The notes beneath the pieces are model-generated. The model made no database searches and had not been told where the DNA came from. It saw only the letters and a list, made by a program, of their open reading frames with translations. Positions 13,597 through 29,843 of a stretch of 64,000 nt of DNA are shown here, piece after piece. The position numbers and the translations under genes were made by a program. The stretch comes from Blasia pusilla (taxonomy: Eukaryota > Marchantiophyta > Marchantiopsida > Blasiales), in contig CM114273.1 in NCBI GenBank assembly GCA_050084515.1, positions 38,192,001-38,256,000 of the forward strand, given 5' to 3'. Position 1 is the stretch's first letter, and each line of letters begins with the position of its first letter.

Positions 13597-14554
13597 ACTG
13601 ATGACCAAGAGGATAGCTCAAGTAAAATAAGGTCCTCGCCTAGAGGTCCCCGTTTCAACTCTCCCCTCGGATAGTGGGAGGCAATCTCAACCCCTGGGGA
13701 GTGGCATCCCCTACCTATGGCATGGATGGTCCATGTTCGAGAGAGAGTACGCTTTATGTGTCTTTCATGTGTGTGTGCCTTGACTATGTTCCCAAGTCAA
13801 GAAATTGGATAAAATGATCCAAGCATTCATTAAAAAAACCAAATCTCCTCCCGTGGGAACCCTAAACATAAATGTTAGAGATCTTGATGTGAAGGTGTTT
13901 GTCGGATGCGATGTCAATATCACATATGTGAAAGGGGTCCGATAAGCCAAATAGGCTTCCCGTGGGCTAAAAATGTGATCAATCAATCTCTAAATACTAA
14001 AAGGAAATTTTATGGAAGAAAATCCTTTTAAAAATTTAATATGAACTCATATATATTATTAATAAATAAATCATATAGTGCATTGCATAAGCAAATTTAT
14101 TCAATATCACACGTAATAAAACAAGAATACTACGTAGAAAAACTCTCAATGGTATAATTCTTTTAAACAATGAAAAATATGTGCATTATATAAGAAAGAC
14201 TTCATCATAAAAACTTTCATAAAGAATTTTTTGAATTTATCTGACAAATCTTAACGAAAAGCTAGGAAATCACTAATCATTAAGGCCTTAACAATAGAAT
14301 CTTACTTCGCTTAATTTGAATTTTGAAATACACATGGTTAATCTTCTAATTTCACCACTAAAATTTAGACATAAAACCATAGAATATTGTACATGTTTAA
14401 ACCTCCAAACACAAGTAACTAGTTTGGGCCCAACAAAATAACATACGCATCCAAAAATACCTCTCATTACTCCTAATAGGAAAGAAAGATTACAAATATA
14501 TAAAAAAATAATTCCTAAGATTTAAAATGTAGTAAACCTCTCTTTATTCTTATC
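11408..14554. other. Intergenic region upstream of nicalin
   Basis: No convincing gene. The nicalin promoter should lie at its left end; a CT-rich stretch (about 11757-11790) sits 350 bp upstream of the ATG, resembling the TC-rich tracts common in plant promoters. Other contents are a short (TCCG)n/(TCTG)n tract near 12150-12177, a 17-bp inverted repeat (12745-12761 / 12980-12996) and a (CT)n microsatellite at 13532-13593. Open segments here are low-complexity or shadows. Confidence 0.5.
13532..13593. repeat. (CT)n microsatellite
   Basis: Uninterrupted CT/TC dinucleotide run of about 62 bases, then TGTGACTG. Long open frames across it (Ser-Leu or Arg-Glu runs) are artefacts of the repeat. 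Confidence 0.95.
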
Positions 14555-14559
14555 CATGT

Positions 14560-14959
14560 TGTGAGAAAAAAGAAAGTGACGAAATAATTAAAATCTTTTA
14601 CAAAAATTGGAGATCAAAGTGGCCTAGTCCGTTTGTGCGCTCATAGAAGAGCTTCAATGGAACTTGAACATGGAGATAACTCGACATACAAGAATGCGGT
14701 ACCGCTGCGGCTCCCGACTGTTTCACTACTCGGGAAACTAGGGGTTTTTACTTATTTTTCTTCGTTTTTATAGTACCCCGCACCCTGATGCAATATAGGG
14801 TTAGACAATCCTAGTAACGCTATTCCATAAACCACCTATGTCATATTACTATGATTCGTTAAACGTCTAAGTCGAAACCATCAATCTAGGCTTCTCCTCA
14901 TACAAGGATGATCGATCAGATTAATGGTGCTCAGAGAAGTGGATGTTGAGAATCCAACA
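14560..14959 (-). repeat. Solo copia LTR with 5-bp target-site duplication
   Basis: Minus-oriented LTR, bounded by TG...CA and flanked by the direct repeat CATGT (14555-14559 and 14960-14964). It is the same family as the LTR at 61826-62244: both share the TGTTGGATTCTCAACATCC start, the TGAGGAGAAGCCTAG block and the GTCACTTTCTATTTTCTCA-type end. No internal element sequence adjoins it, so it is a product of LTR-LTR recombination. Confidence 0.9.
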
Positions 14960-14964
14960 CATGT

Positions 14965-19204
<4,240 letters not shown>

Positions 19205-21419
19205 TAGAAACAAATTAAATTAAATTAAATTATAAATCCCAATTTTCCCATTTTAGTGGCACCTAAGTGTGTGGAGGTTGATGAGATAGTCGTATCCACA
19301 TCCACTCATCCTCTTCTACAACGCAAAGGAAGCGTTTTTAGAGGATATTCTCTGACTTGCCTATCTACCTCTAGATTGTGGTAATAATGATTGTTGGCCT
19401 AGTAGTTTCTATTTTTCTTAACCATTGGTAAACTATTCAAGACGCATGCATCCTTAATTCCACCAATCAATCATCAAATTTCCTCAAGTTAGATTATGTC
19501 ATAGCATCAATTTTTTTTCTATTAAGTAATTGAATTCATGACATCAAGAGTGCGTTGAGTGGTTGGAGTATTAAGAATGTAAGTTTTGCACTTCTCATAA
19601 ATTCTTAATTAGGTGCCTACTTGTGGGGAAATTTTCCATCTATATTACGCAAACATCATGTTTCTCCTTGCAATTGGTGATAAGAGATAAAGTATTATTG
19701 TCAAAAAGATGAAAGGGATAAGAGCATATTCGTGTTGGAAGGGTAAGTGGCATTGCTAGTTGGGACAAATTCCATGGTAAACTGATTCCACTTGGAGTTG
19801 TGAAGGTTGATGTTATTATCATTCATGATGGTGATCCACAGTTTCCTTCTCCAAATACAGATGATATGTCACCACTAACACACCTAATGTACAATGTTGG
19901 ATGTTAAAATTTGAATTTTGTGGCATAAGAAATTAGTTAAGAAGATCCTTCTTGCATGAGTTCAGTGTAATATAGTGTGTGTATCTTTCCTTTGTAAAGA
20001 CTGTGGGTAATTTTACAAGTAGAGCCTACTTTGAAGATTAAAGGTTTTGATTGATTCTTTGGTTTCACTCTTTGAAAACTCTACAATGAGAAACCTTGTT
20101 TCTTTATTGAACATCTTGCTCCACTTCTATTATTAAATTCCAACTATCTTGCTATTGTTTGCTACTAAATTCCAACTATATTGACTTCCTAAGGGAAGAG
20201 TAGTGATTTCTTCCATTTCATTCTCATTCTACAATTAGCTGCCATGTTTAGCATTCTAATTTATTAGTGTCGGTTAGAACAAGAAATGATTGACTTAATT
20301 GAAATAATAGAAATTACTCTCGCATAATATCTTGGTTGAGTACTACTTGGAAGAAGAAATGACTCACAGAGCTAATATATTTCATATCAACTATTCTCAA
20401 TTTTTTTTTTGAAATATCACATAGTTATCTGCACTAAAAAAATAACTAATTTTGGTGTCCATACAACTAGAGTTAGTACAAAAGAGTCACTTACCTCCAT
20501 TTTACAATTACGTAGGGTTGCAAGATAATAATTTATAGAATAAAAATTGACTAAATTAGATTAACGATCAGTATTGTCTACTTGTGTAGGGATATGTGCC
20601 AATATTTAAAATAAAAGTGCAACTAATTGTAGTCTCTAGTATGCCACATGACATGCTAAGATATGGACATATGTAATATTTGAGACTATTCTAAAATTAA
20701 GTGCAGTGTCACTTTAACCATAACTAGTGTTATTCTAACTACAATTAGCATACAACTACGGAAGGAAATAATTATTAGATGCATATACACTCTCGCATGT
20801 CGCTATTATTAAACTCCAACTCATCATTGTACTCTTGCCATATAATCTTATCCAAACTCTAGAGCGTGCTTGATCTTGTGTCAAAATTTCCACGTCATAT
20901 TTTATCATAATGCTAGGTAGGTTTGATGAGTCATCAAATTATACGTACACAATTACAATGAAGAATCCAAGACAATGAGTCCTTAGAAACTATAATATCT
21001 TCTGTTGTAAATATAGTTATTAGTCTTACTTTATGATATACAATTGTCATTAGCTATAGAATCTAGTGTCTCAATAATGTATTTCTTCTAGTCTTTACTC
21101 TTTAGATGTGAAAAAACCTAGAATCCTTAGATTCGACCTCCTAGCTATGATGGATAGCACTACATAAGTCAAATCAAGAACAAAAGCTGCTTTAATAACA
21201 AGGAGGCATCCGGGTGATGTTGTGGAATATTGACTCTTCTTACTAGTCAATGCATACCCAAACATAAGAGAAATGTTTTTAAATTACTTCCTATGAGAAA
21301 CATAGCCTAGTGTCTTGTACAATGACCTTAGAATTCTTATTAGTTTTTGAGTGGAATCTAGCTTAACGAATTTGGAAGATATCTCATCATTTTCAAGGTT
21401 AATGGAAAAATAACATTGG
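19205..21419. other. AT-rich intergenic region
   Basis: No gene, RNA gene or element with recognisable ends between the compound microsatellite and the copia TSD at 21420. Confidence 0.5.
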
Positions 21420-21424
21420 GTAAT

Positions 21425-21821
<397 letters not shown>

Positions 21822-22336
21822 TGGTATCAGAACGGGAGGAGAACATCACTTAAAATTCTTGGTGTTTGAAGAGAGAAGAGAGGCAAGAGAAGGCATAATT
21901 TCAGTTAGGGAGAAAGAAATCTTATTCAGAGCTCACTGGGTGCAGATTTCAGGTGGAGCTTTGATGGTGATAAAACTTTGGAGGCATTTTTTAGGGCTTT
22001 CCCGGTCGATTCATCCGTCTGGGTCCGCTTTGACTAGAACGACGCCGAAGGCTGGTCTTAGCCGTCTTGTAGACCTGGTTGAGAGCTTTCCAACGCACCC
22101 AAAATCGCTTATTCTGGCACTCTGAGGTCTTGCAGTAGCAATTTCAGTGTAGGAAAGTGCAATTAGTAAAGAAAAGTTGTGCAGTTTGCTCTCTACAGGC
22201 CAATTTTGACTAGTTCTTTCATATAGTTGATCAATTTTGGCAAATTTCAGGTCGATTTCTGTGTAGGAGTGGTCTATGCTTCAATTGGAGCAGTAGCAAG
22301 CGTGAAATTATATTTTTGTGAGTAAAATCATTTATC

Positions 22337-24001
22337 ATGGAGTATTCCTCAGCAGTAATCACAGGCGAGAAGCTAGAACAATTCATAAATGAAGGTTTCC
22401 TTACTACACATCATGCATATAAGATGACTACCCTTCAAGAGCAGGAGCTGAGTTGTTTTGAAGAAGTTGCGAGTAAAGCCGAATGGATTGAAGCTATGGA
22501 GGAAGAGCTGGTTGCACTAAGACATCAAAAAATATGAGAGATGGTTGATATACCTTCCGGTAAGAAAGCTATTGGTTGCAAATAAGTTTACAAAATCAAG
22601 CGCAATCAAGATGGTATAATTAATAGATACAAAGCGAGATTGATGGCTAAGGACTATGCACAACAATATGGTATCGATTATGAAGAAATATTTAGCCCTG
22701 TTACAAAGATGGCGACTACGAGAACAGTGGTTGCAGTTGCAGTAAGTAGGAAGTGGAGATTACATCACATGAACGTCAAGAATGCCTTCTTGAATGGAGA
22801 TCTATACGAGGAGGTATATATGACTCAACCACTTGGATACGAGCATCCCAAGTTTCCATTTCGCGTATATAGGTTGAAGAAAGCTCTATACGGGCTCAAA
22901 CAAGCTCAAAGAGCTTTGTATGGCAAGATTACATACGTCCTACAAGAGTTGGGTTTTAGGGTATGTGATTCTGACTTTTCGTTATATGTCTTGAGAGGAC
23001 AAGATCATATAGTTCTCATTGTGTTGTATGTTGACAATCTCTTGATTACTGGGAGTACTGAAGAAATGGTACAACAAGTCAAGCTTAAGTTACAAGCAGA
23101 ATTTGGTTATGAAGGACTTGGGAGAACTCGAGTACTTTCTTGATATTGAGTTTATCGAGGTTGGATAGAGCATGTGGTTACTACAACGACAATATGCTCT
23201 TCATATGCTTTCAAAATATGGTTGATGGCTTGTAAGACAATCTCTACACCGTTGGACCAGAGCGTGAAGCTAAGAGTGGATGAAGGAGAGATGCTTGAAG
23301 ATTCTAATATATACAGGCGCATAGTTGGAAGTTTGATCTATCTAACTATAACCAAACCATATATGAGCTATGTTGTTGGCCTAGTGAGCTTGTTTATGCA
23401 AGCACCCCGAAAACCTCACCTTGATGATGTGAGGAGGATTATGCGGTATGTGAAATTCTCTATTCAATTCGGACTTCAATTTGAATCTTCTTCGAGTTTT
23501 CAATTACAGGGATTCACAGATGTTGATTGGGCAGGAAGTGTGTCTAATCGACACTCCACATCTGATTATTCATTTACTTTAGGAAGCGCAACTATAAGTT
23601 GGGCTTCAAAGAAGCAATATACAGTTGCTTTATCTTCAATAGAGGCTGAGTATAGAGGAGCAACCAATGCAGCATGTGAGGCCGTGTGGCTTCATCGATT
23701 ACTTTTTGAGAGTGGTTTTAGTAACTTAGGACCTACTGGTATATATGTAGATAAGATTAGTAGTATCAAACTTGTTAATAACCATGTGTTTCATACTCGT
23801 ACAAAGCATGTTGAGGTGCATTATTATTTTATTAGAGAGAAAGTGCTTGCAGGAGAAATTGATCTTGTGTATATAGATACAAATCAGCAAATTGCTGACA
23901 TCTTTACAAAGACTTTGTCTAGAGATCAGTTTGAGATGTTTAGAAAGGATTTAGGCGTTAGAGATATCGATATGAGCTTGAGGGGGAGTATTGAAGATTG
24001 A
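22337..24001 (+). pseudogene. copia gag-start/RT-RNase H fusion, broken
   Basis: Begins MEYSSAVITGEKL (gag start), then jumps to pol text FEEVASKAEWIEAMEEE, the usual start of the copia RT region. In-frame TGA (near 22538) and TAA (near 22584, within GCKxVYKIKR) replace Trp codons. An open RT segment (22640-23143) contains RYKAR, YAQQYGIDYEEIFSPV, MNVKNAFLNGDLYEEVYMTQP and YGLKQA. The catalytic box reads YVDNLL in place of YVDDLL, losing one catalytic Asp. After a frameshift near 23143, RNase H (23174-24001) retains FTDVDWAG, SWASKKQ and LSSIEAEYRGA. It cannot make active enzyme. Confidence 0.9.
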
Positions 24002-24300
24002 GTTACATTCAAGCTCATGAGACACCTGAATTTACATTTGGTACTTACACGAAGTAGGGAAGCTTAATCTTGGTTGGTCAGTTAAGCACGATTATCTTAA
24101 TTAGGATTAGTAAATCATAGTTTGTCTAACTTGAGACTATGGTTAATGGTAGGGTTAGGGTTGCTTGTACATATCGTATATAATTGAGAAGAGGACCGGC
24201 CTCCACTCAATTTCTCTCATTGCAAATTTTGTTCTCCATGGTGGTATGTGTGTAAGATAGTCGTTTTCCACCAATTATGCTTATTTAGGAGTTTTCCACA
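23989..24300 (+). repeat. 3' LTR of deleted copia element
   Basis: 312 bp following the AGGGGGAG polypurine tract, same start and end as the 5' LTR. It contains the block TTGGTTGGTCAGTTAAGCAC, shared with the LTR at 2329-2629. Confidence 0.9.
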
Positions 24301-24305
24301 GTAAT

Positions 24306-24867
24306 AACTACCATTTGCGACATGATTTGATCATATCAATGGTGGAAGTGAGAACAACCCTATATCCAATCACTATTGATTCAAATTGGTGAAAATTAGG
24401 ATCATTGATCCAAATATCTAATGAAATTCCAAGAGGTGCATCATTTACAATAGAGACCTCATGGATGTTGGCAACAAATATTTTTTGGGCAAGAGCAAGA
24501 TGATTAAAAAAAAAAAAATCATCTTTGTGAGAGCACAAGAGTGTCGTGCTATCATCAATGAAATCTATAGCTTCATTCTCATCCAAAAGAATTAACAAAG
24601 GCATGAATGTATGGAAAATTGTATTTTCAAGGCATATCTGATGGAGTTCAAGAATTACAATAGTCCTAAGTCTTGGGAGTGCTAAATAACGGAATATAGA
24701 TGGATCTTTATCCTAGAAAAAAATGGAGAGAACTAGATATATGGGAAATTTTGCAGAAATTATGGTTCATATGCTTGCACATGTGTTGCAATCCTCATAA
24801 CCAAACACTCGTCAACGCAGAACATCAAAACTTTAGTGGGGTCACACTAGGATGGAAATGTGTAGGG

Positions 24868-24870
<3 letters not shown>
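24306..24870. other. Spacer between copia TSD and gypsy LTR relics
   Basis: No gene recognised. A minus-strand open segment of 98 codons (24604-24308) contains an AT-rich poly-A interruption and matches no family I know. Confidence 0.4.

Positions 24871-24919
<49 letters not shown>
24871..24919. repeat. (AG)n microsatellite
   Basis: AG dinucleotide run of about 49 nt at the border of a diverged gypsy LTR. Confidence 0.95.
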
Positions 24920-24922
<3 letters not shown>

Positions 24923-25470
24923 TTTTTTCAAGGCATCTTTATCTTGTTGAGCCTTTGGAGCACCTCTCTTGCGAGGATTTGGTTTGAGTTGGTGTGTTAG
25001 TGTCCGGATTCCCTCATGGTGGAGGTGGATGTGGTTCGATATACCGATGATAACTTGCGAGTTGCGTTAATCGTGCGAACTATGTTTACTTCAATTTTAT
25101 TGAGTGGTTTTAATGTACTTGTATAAGAATATTTTTATATGTATGTGGATCTATACATATGTGACACTAATGTACAGCCCGTGTCATGCCGGAAGTGAAG
25201 CAAGTAATGATGTTGTGCACAAATTCAAAAAAAAAAATCTTATTGGGTGTAGTATAATATGGGAAACATTTTCTTGCTGCCCAATTGTCACATGTCAATC
25301 GGGCATGTCATGTGCTTGCAAATCAAAGAGGCACTCTCCCATAGTAATATAGATATGGATTACAAAGATTGGTGTGATCATAAATTATATAATGATATAT
25401 ACACAAGGAATTTTTTAATTAAATTAAATTATATAAATATTAATATTAAAAAAAACTCCAATAATATAGA
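24920..25470 (+). repeat. Diverged gypsy LTR relic plus AT-rich tail
   Basis: 24930-25075 is a diverged copy of the 3' half of the gypsy LTR (shared blocks CATCTTTATC, GGAGCACCTC, GTGTCCGGATTCC, GATATACCGATG). It is followed by AT-rich sequence in which 25327-25470 (CTCTCCCATA, GATTACAAA, GTGTGATCATAAAT, ATATATACA) matches 47484-47620 on the far side of the large gypsy element. An inner repeat also exists: 25195-25290 resembles 25545-25625 (TAATGATGTTG, ACAAATTCAAA). This is an older LTR-derived block into which, or next to which, the large element inserted. Confidence 0.65.
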
Positions 25471-25639
25471 TTAGTAAGGTGCATGTGTGATGCACAGTAA
25501 ATAAAAAAATGTTTGGAGAGATTTTGTTAGTGCAATTGTAGAAGGAAGGGATTAATGATGTTGCATACAAATTCAAATTTTTTTGTCTGCCCGTATAATG
25601 TGAAACATTTTTTTTTTGTCTCGTGTCAAATATAGAAGT

Positions 25640-26126
25640 TATCACATCTGAGAAGCCGATAGGCCGAGATCTATCTTGGATAGGGCGTAAGAGCAAGCAG
25701 ACTATCTTGAGTGTAACTTTGTCCCACACTATCGGATGAGGTTGAGGATAGGTCCATTGTGTTAGGAACGTCGTTTCTCACAACTTTCATGTTGAAGTCT
25801 TTCACATCCGGATGACTTGTTGACCAGGTCACCCGCCCCTGATAACATGTGCGCGTAGGTTACCAAGGAGAGGGCTATTTTTAGGGGAAGAGCCTTTTGG
25901 CTCTTTCCAACCCTATATAAGAGAGGAAGATGGCTTTCCTAAGCCATCTTTATCATGTTGGGCCGTTGGAGCACCTCCATTGTATGTGCGTGAGATAGGA
26001 CTAGGGTGCTAGCGTCCGGATTCCTTGATAGCACAGGGTGGACAAGGCTTGATATGTCGATGTAGATTGAGGAGTGGAGTTTTAGGCCGGGTGTGCCGTT
26101 TTTACTACTCTTTATTTTTACATGAG
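25640..26126 (+). repeat. 5' LTR of the large gypsy element
   Basis: Starts TATCACATCTGAG (TGTCACATCTGAG in the 3' copy) and shares long identical stretches with 46848-47330, including GCCGATAGGCCGAGATCTAT, GTCACCCGCCCCT and TTTTAGGCCGGGTGTG. The right boundary near 26126 (..TTTTTACA) is approximate. Confidence 0.85.
25914..25920 (+). promoter_or_regulatory. TATA box in the gypsy 5' LTR
   Basis: TATATAA in CCCTATATAAGAGAGG, in the middle of the LTR where the U3/R border is expected. The 3' LTR has CCCTATGTAAG at this place, a damaged TATA box. Confidence 0.6.
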
Positions 26127-26129
26127 AAA

Positions 26130-27066
26130 GATGTCAGGGGGCTGGCGGGAATTCGTTGTTTGCAGGTAGGCAAGCGAGTTGCCTTGGTCGTGAGCCCGTG
26201 GAGACGTTGGTTGGCATCTTATTTCTCATTTTTCTGTTCGAAAGGCTGTGGGCGGAAGCGCTGTCCATTTTTCTCAGTTTTTGCTGGTGCGGATTGATGG
26301 GGGACAACAGCACGGTGTAGCGCAGGTTGTGACGACACGTATAGCGTTGTCTAATAGCGAGAAACGCTATTAGACGACGGGCGTTTAGGTCGGCAGGCGC
26401 GGACGGCGACGGCAGGTATAGCGTCGTCTAATAGCGGGAATGTCGGGATTTAACATGAAGGAGAGGTAGGGCTTGCAGCCGTCGGGGCGCTGACGGACGT
26501 TTAGGTCGGCAGGCGCGGACGGCGACGACGCGCCCCTCTCACATTTACTACTCTTTTTCTTCCCCTTTGGACGTGGTTGCGCATGGGCAACGTGGTAGGA
26601 CCGAACATGGTTGGATGGAGACGTCTTTCAGAGTCCGGATGTGGTCGAGATCATGTTCACGTGGTCAGACAGGGCGTACGTGGTAGGTGGGAGCCGACCA
26701 GGGTGAGTAAGGTTACATGCCGCGTGTGGGGATGGACGGAGAGGTTTGCACGACATGATGTTTTTGGGGCGCGACAAGGCGTTGCGAGAGTTGACGATGG
26801 AGGGGCAGTGTGCATGATGCCGACATGTTGTCTGCATCTATTGACATGAGGATCAACGTGTTGGTCAAGGAGAGTGTTGTGTTGCGGAGGTTGTCATATC
26901 ACGTGGAGGAGTGCATGTTGACGGTGCATCAGGTTGGAGGGCGTAATCAGGTTACCCATTCGAGTCCCTTTTCCCACACTTGTCGTGTGTGATTGAGAGT
27001 GCTGGGTATCAGATAGTAGCTGGTGCTAGGTGGATGCAGTGATGGTGACGAGTGTAGATTCTTTTC
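26130..27066 (+). other. gypsy 5' leader, GC-rich, with hairpin and duplicated segment
   Basis: Untranslated leader between LTR and gag. It holds a stem-loop at 26346-26378 (14-bp stem ending TAATAGCG, loop AGAAA). A segment CGTTTAGGTCGGCAGGCGCG occurs twice (about 26380 and 26498), each followed by GACGGCGAC. Composition is much more GC- and CpG-rich than the flanking DNA. Such leaders commonly carry the packaging signal (general knowledge; not shown here). Confidence 0.6.
26346..26378 (+). other. Stem-loop in gypsy leader
   Basis: 26346-26359 pairs with 26365-26378 (one G-T mismatch/wobble) around the 5-nt loop AGAAA. The left-arm motif GTCGTCTAATAGCG occurs again around 26424-26437 without a partner. 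Confidence 0.7.
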
Positions 27067-29393
27067 ATGTGTAGCATGTTGGTGGATATACGGCGGTTTC
27101 CGAGTAGGGGTCGCGTGTATGACCGGAGAGAGGAGATGGACGACATGGGCCATCGGGGCATGCGTTGTTTCTCGGGTGCAGTGGGCACCATCGACTTAGA
27201 TGATTTTATCCAAGAGTTGGACATGTGGTGCGACTTCCAGGAGATACAGACCCCGACACGGTTCAACCCTTTCATGGCATGGAAGGGGTTGTTCCAGCAC
27301 TTGGAGGGTCCTCCGATGGATGACTACATGGAGTTTCGATCACTATATTCAGTAGAGATCGATGCCTGGAGGATGTATTGGGCTCGAGGGTATGTGTCCA
27401 CTAGTGGTCACGAGGCATATGATGGGATTGTGAGAGAGAGAGACCCACACCATCAGCCCGGAGATTAGATGGAGAGGAGGGCAGTGAGACAGGCGATGTG
27501 GCAGAGACCTCTCGTGGTATAGGGCCACCCAGCTTCAGCCCCATAGTGGAGTTCTTTCGACAGTTGGGGAAGAGCTACCAGGGTGTACGCACCGACAAGC
27601 TGAAGAGTCTACAGGATTTTCAGCGACGATCGGGTAAGAGTCTGAGAGAGGCATTCACGCACATGAGGATGCTGATCATTGCTACGTATGGAGTGACTGA
27701 GGCGCACTCAGTCCAGTATTGGTACAGGGTTTTGGACCGAGAACTACGGAGGAGAGTCCGAGATGCGGTGCTGATTCACACAGCAAAGCCCACATTGAAG
27801 GTGGTCTTTGAGTTGTATGAGCGTATTGAGCTCAACATGAGTGAGGAGCAGGTAGTGACCGCTGGATTTTCTCGAGAGTCGATGGATCCACGAGCGACGG
27901 TGACCCCATAGGTGCCACAGCGAGCACCAGTACCACGGGAGCGGGCCAATGTGCCCAAAGAGTAGGGCGGGCACCGTGAGCCCATGAGTCAACGACCCGT
28001 ACTTACATATGTTGCCCAGTAGGGACCGATGTGGTCTTGTTGGATGTGTGGAGGGGCCCATAGGCAGAAAGACTGCCCACAGCATGGGAGAGGACCACCA
28101 ACGCCTCTGATTGCTCAGGAGCCACAGAGGATGGCCCCACCACAGCACCAGTGTGACTATTGCCATAGATATGGTCACACTAGGGATAGGTGTTTTGACC
28201 TTCGCCGAGGGGCACGTCTAGAGGTAGGCCGAGGGCCTGGGAGCGGTCGTCCTGGAGGAGTTCTTCCTGGACGTGGTGGTAGAGGACCACCACCAGCCAG
28301 AGGAGATGGAGCAGGAGCACCAGAGCCGACACTTCTCTCACGCATCGATCAGTTGGAGTAGAGGATTGCTGCCATGACGATGATGCAGCTTAGGGAAGGC
28401 ACGGAGCTGCGAGAAGCTAGTGTGACTCCAACTTCTACCTCTTACCCTGACATGGGTGAGGATCTCGCCACTATGGGATTTATGTGTAGTGTAGCCAAGG
28501 TTGAGGTAGCTGTAGTGGTGACTCGGGGTGCTGCAAGAGGCACCGAGCCATCGAGAGGTGGAGTTGAGATTGACCCACCAGAGGGGACCGATGGGCGGCA
28601 GGCCAGGGTTCCACAATCATTCACATTGTCGGAGGCACTACACACACCATCGATAGTGCCTCGACGACCAGCAGTGCCTACAACTTAGACACCTACGTCG
28701 ACGTCACGAGGAGTTGGAGTGACAACTCCTATGCCGGCTCGAGTGGAGTCAGTGTCGACCATAGTGTTGGAGGTGGCCACCAGAGTGAGTCAGACTCCAC
28801 TATTTTGCGCCATAGAGTTGGCGACGTTGGGAGTTGGACCAGCTGAGGTGTTCCGGTTGGCCGCCACATTGTGTGAGCGTGGAGAGATGCCTGCTTCTTG
28901 TTCAGAGGTAGTTGAGGAGGTGGTGGACTTGCCCTCAGAGCTGGTGCTCGGGACGTTCCCCACCGAGTCATGGCATGCGGCGGCCGCAAAGTTGATAGAT
29001 ATGCCAGCTCGACCGACCACAGAGCCAGCAGTGGTGACACCCGGAGTAGTGTTAATGGATAACCGAGCTGGAGTATTTCGCTTGGTTAGTACGACAGGGA
29101 CAGTATACCACCCGCAGCGCGTCCTACTTGATTCTGGAGCGCAACCCTTGATGTTAGGGAAGGCGGCGTGTTTAGCGTTGGGGTTACGGAAGGCCGACAT
29201 TGAGCCTTGTCCCTTCCAGATACAGACCTCGATTGGGGGCATGTCACCCACGCAGTATATGACTCGACAGGAGATAGTTTTCAGAGTCCAGCCAGAGCAT
29301 GAGACGGATAGTGCTATGGTACGCACACGTGCGATTACAACACCAGCTAGTCGTGCAATGTGTTGGTGGGGAGTACAGTGTTATATCCCCTAG
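27067..29393 (+). pseudogene. gypsy gag-protease, interrupted mainly by TAG stops
   Basis: A gag-like N-terminal part (27067-27468; ATG at 27067) shifts frame at a GA-rich spot near 27430-27460. From about 27460 one frame runs to 29393. It is broken only by TAG codons at 27909, 27963, 28020, 28359, 28686 and 29391. The gag core contains FFRQLGKSYQGVRTDKLKSL and LREAFTHMRML. Two zinc knuckles follow: C-x2-C-x3-H-x4-C (28038-28076) and C-x2-C-x4-H-x4-C (28152-28193), then a Gly/Arg-rich stretch. The aspartic protease shows VLLDSGAQPLML with the catalytic DSG at 29130, then a conserved GL motif. Gag packages RNA and the protease matures the polyprotein. Non-functional as it stands unless UAG is read through. 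Confidence 0.85.
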
Positions 29394-29773
29394 GATTCAT
29401 CCTTGACTTATGGGAGGAGACCATTGCTTATCGGCCACGATGGCGGTCAGGTGACGACTGGATGAGTCAGTTACCCGTGGAGTTTGCGGGACGAGGTGGT
29501 CGATCATGAGGCGAGTCTGTGACCACGCTGGCGGCTTTCACAGGCAGTGTTAGCTGGCCAGGAGAGTTGTTGGAGGGAAACGCACATGCGGAGGATGTCC
29601 CAGTAGCGAATAGTCCCACGGAGAGACAGGACATGGCGGGTGTCTCTTCCCATGTTGGCGAGACCTCTTCACCATTGTAGGATACGACTCGAGAGGTACA
29701 GAGGAGTGCCGACGTCCTCGTGATACCGACAATAACTCAAGATACTGCGTATCTGCAGTACGGCCAAAGAGTA

Positions 29774-29843
29774 CCACCAAAGAGATGTCGGCGGGTAGTG
29801 TACCGCAGATAACATACACTACCCGCCGACATCTCTTTGGTGG
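29774..29843. repeat. 70-bp palindrome, 29-bp perfect arms, 12-nt spacer
   Basis: Arms 29774-29802 and 29815-29843 are exact reverse complements, spacer 29803-29814. The right arm is the coding sequence LPADISLV of the methyltransferase domain; the left arm is its inverted copy. The junction coincides with loss of the methyltransferase N-terminal motifs. Confidence 0.95.

Noticed and set aside
13443-13674. Ser-Leu / Arg-Glu rich frames on both strands
   Set aside because: Products of the (CT)n microsatellite with no homologous flanks.
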